Positions 12,547 through 12,554 of a stretch of 12,554 bases of DNA are shown piece after piece. The notes beneath the pieces are model-generated. The model searched no databases. It had not been told where the DNA came from and was given only the letters and a program-made list of their open reading frames with translations. The position numbers and the translations under genes were made by a program. The stretch covers positions 1 through 12,554 of the forward strand of contig JAITUX010000160.1 of NCBI GenBank assembly GCA_031286085.1. The letters are read 5' to 3'. How positions within the stretch are numbered: position 1 is the first letter of the stretch; each line of letters starts with the position of its first letter. Source of the DNA: Candidatus Adiutrix sp. GTDB taxonomy: Bacteria; Desulfobacterota; Desulfarculia; Adiutricales; Adiutricaceae.

Positions 12547-12554
12547 GAGATTTA

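Noticed and set aside
12506..12554. Possible GTG-initiated gene start at the right edge
   Set aside because: Only 16 codons are visible, there is no ribosome-binding site, and it overlaps the sigma-28-like promoter.
1..12554. CRISPR arrays, tRNA/rRNA genes, insertion sequences or attachment sites
   Set aside because: I saw no regularly spaced repeats, no cloverleaf or rRNA-like stretch, no transposase or integrase frames, and no matching terminal repeats.

Overview
The window is GC-rich bacterial chromosome with dense, short-gapped genes. Zinc-ribbon, transporter and flagellum-type small proteins like these are common in Desulfobacterota (the former Deltaproteobacteria). That placement is an inference from gene style, not a phylogenetic result. 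No transposase, integrase, tRNA, rRNA or CRISPR array is visible.

Layout. (1) 1-485, minus strand: the 5' part of a zinc-ribbon protein that runs off the left edge. (2) 486-855: a divergent control region with an A/T-rich island, candidate promoters and a perfect 14-bp tandem repeat. (3) 856-5891, plus strand: a complete branched-chain amino-acid (LIV/HAAT-type) ABC transporter in the order livJ, livH, livM, livG, livF. A 13-bp-stem hairpin separates livJ from livH, and ATGA overlaps couple livM-livG-livF. (4) 5932-7366: three consecutive small secreted proteins that are divergent paralogues of one another, coupled by ATGA overlaps. They follow livF with only a 40-bp gap. (5) 7353-9104: rarA (replication-fork AAA+ ATPase), whose start lies inside the third paralogue, then a two-TM orphan protein. 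(6) 9109-10076: a stem-loop and strong promoter, then a soluble CorC/HlyC-type CBS protein with a TTG start. (7) 10101-11944, minus strand: a probable three-gene unit consisting of a small disordered protein, a membrane-anchored coiled-coil protein with an HTH-like tail (SwrB/DUF6115-like architecture), and an AEC-family permease. (8) 12025-12435, minus strand: rpmB (ribosomal protein L28) with a clear promoter, a structured leader and a textbook intrinsic terminator. (9) 12436-12554: an outgoing plus-strand promoter region, including a candidate sigma-28 (FliA) flagellar promoter whose gene lies beyond the edge.

How it works together: livJ-F form one periplasmic-binding-protein importer for branched-chain or related amino acids. 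The three secreted paralogues are probably co-transcribed with it and would share the periplasm with LivJ. They match no named family I recognise and are the best candidates for something undescribed. At the right edge, the sigma-28-like promoter and the SwrB-like gene pair suggest that a flagellar locus begins just outside the window.
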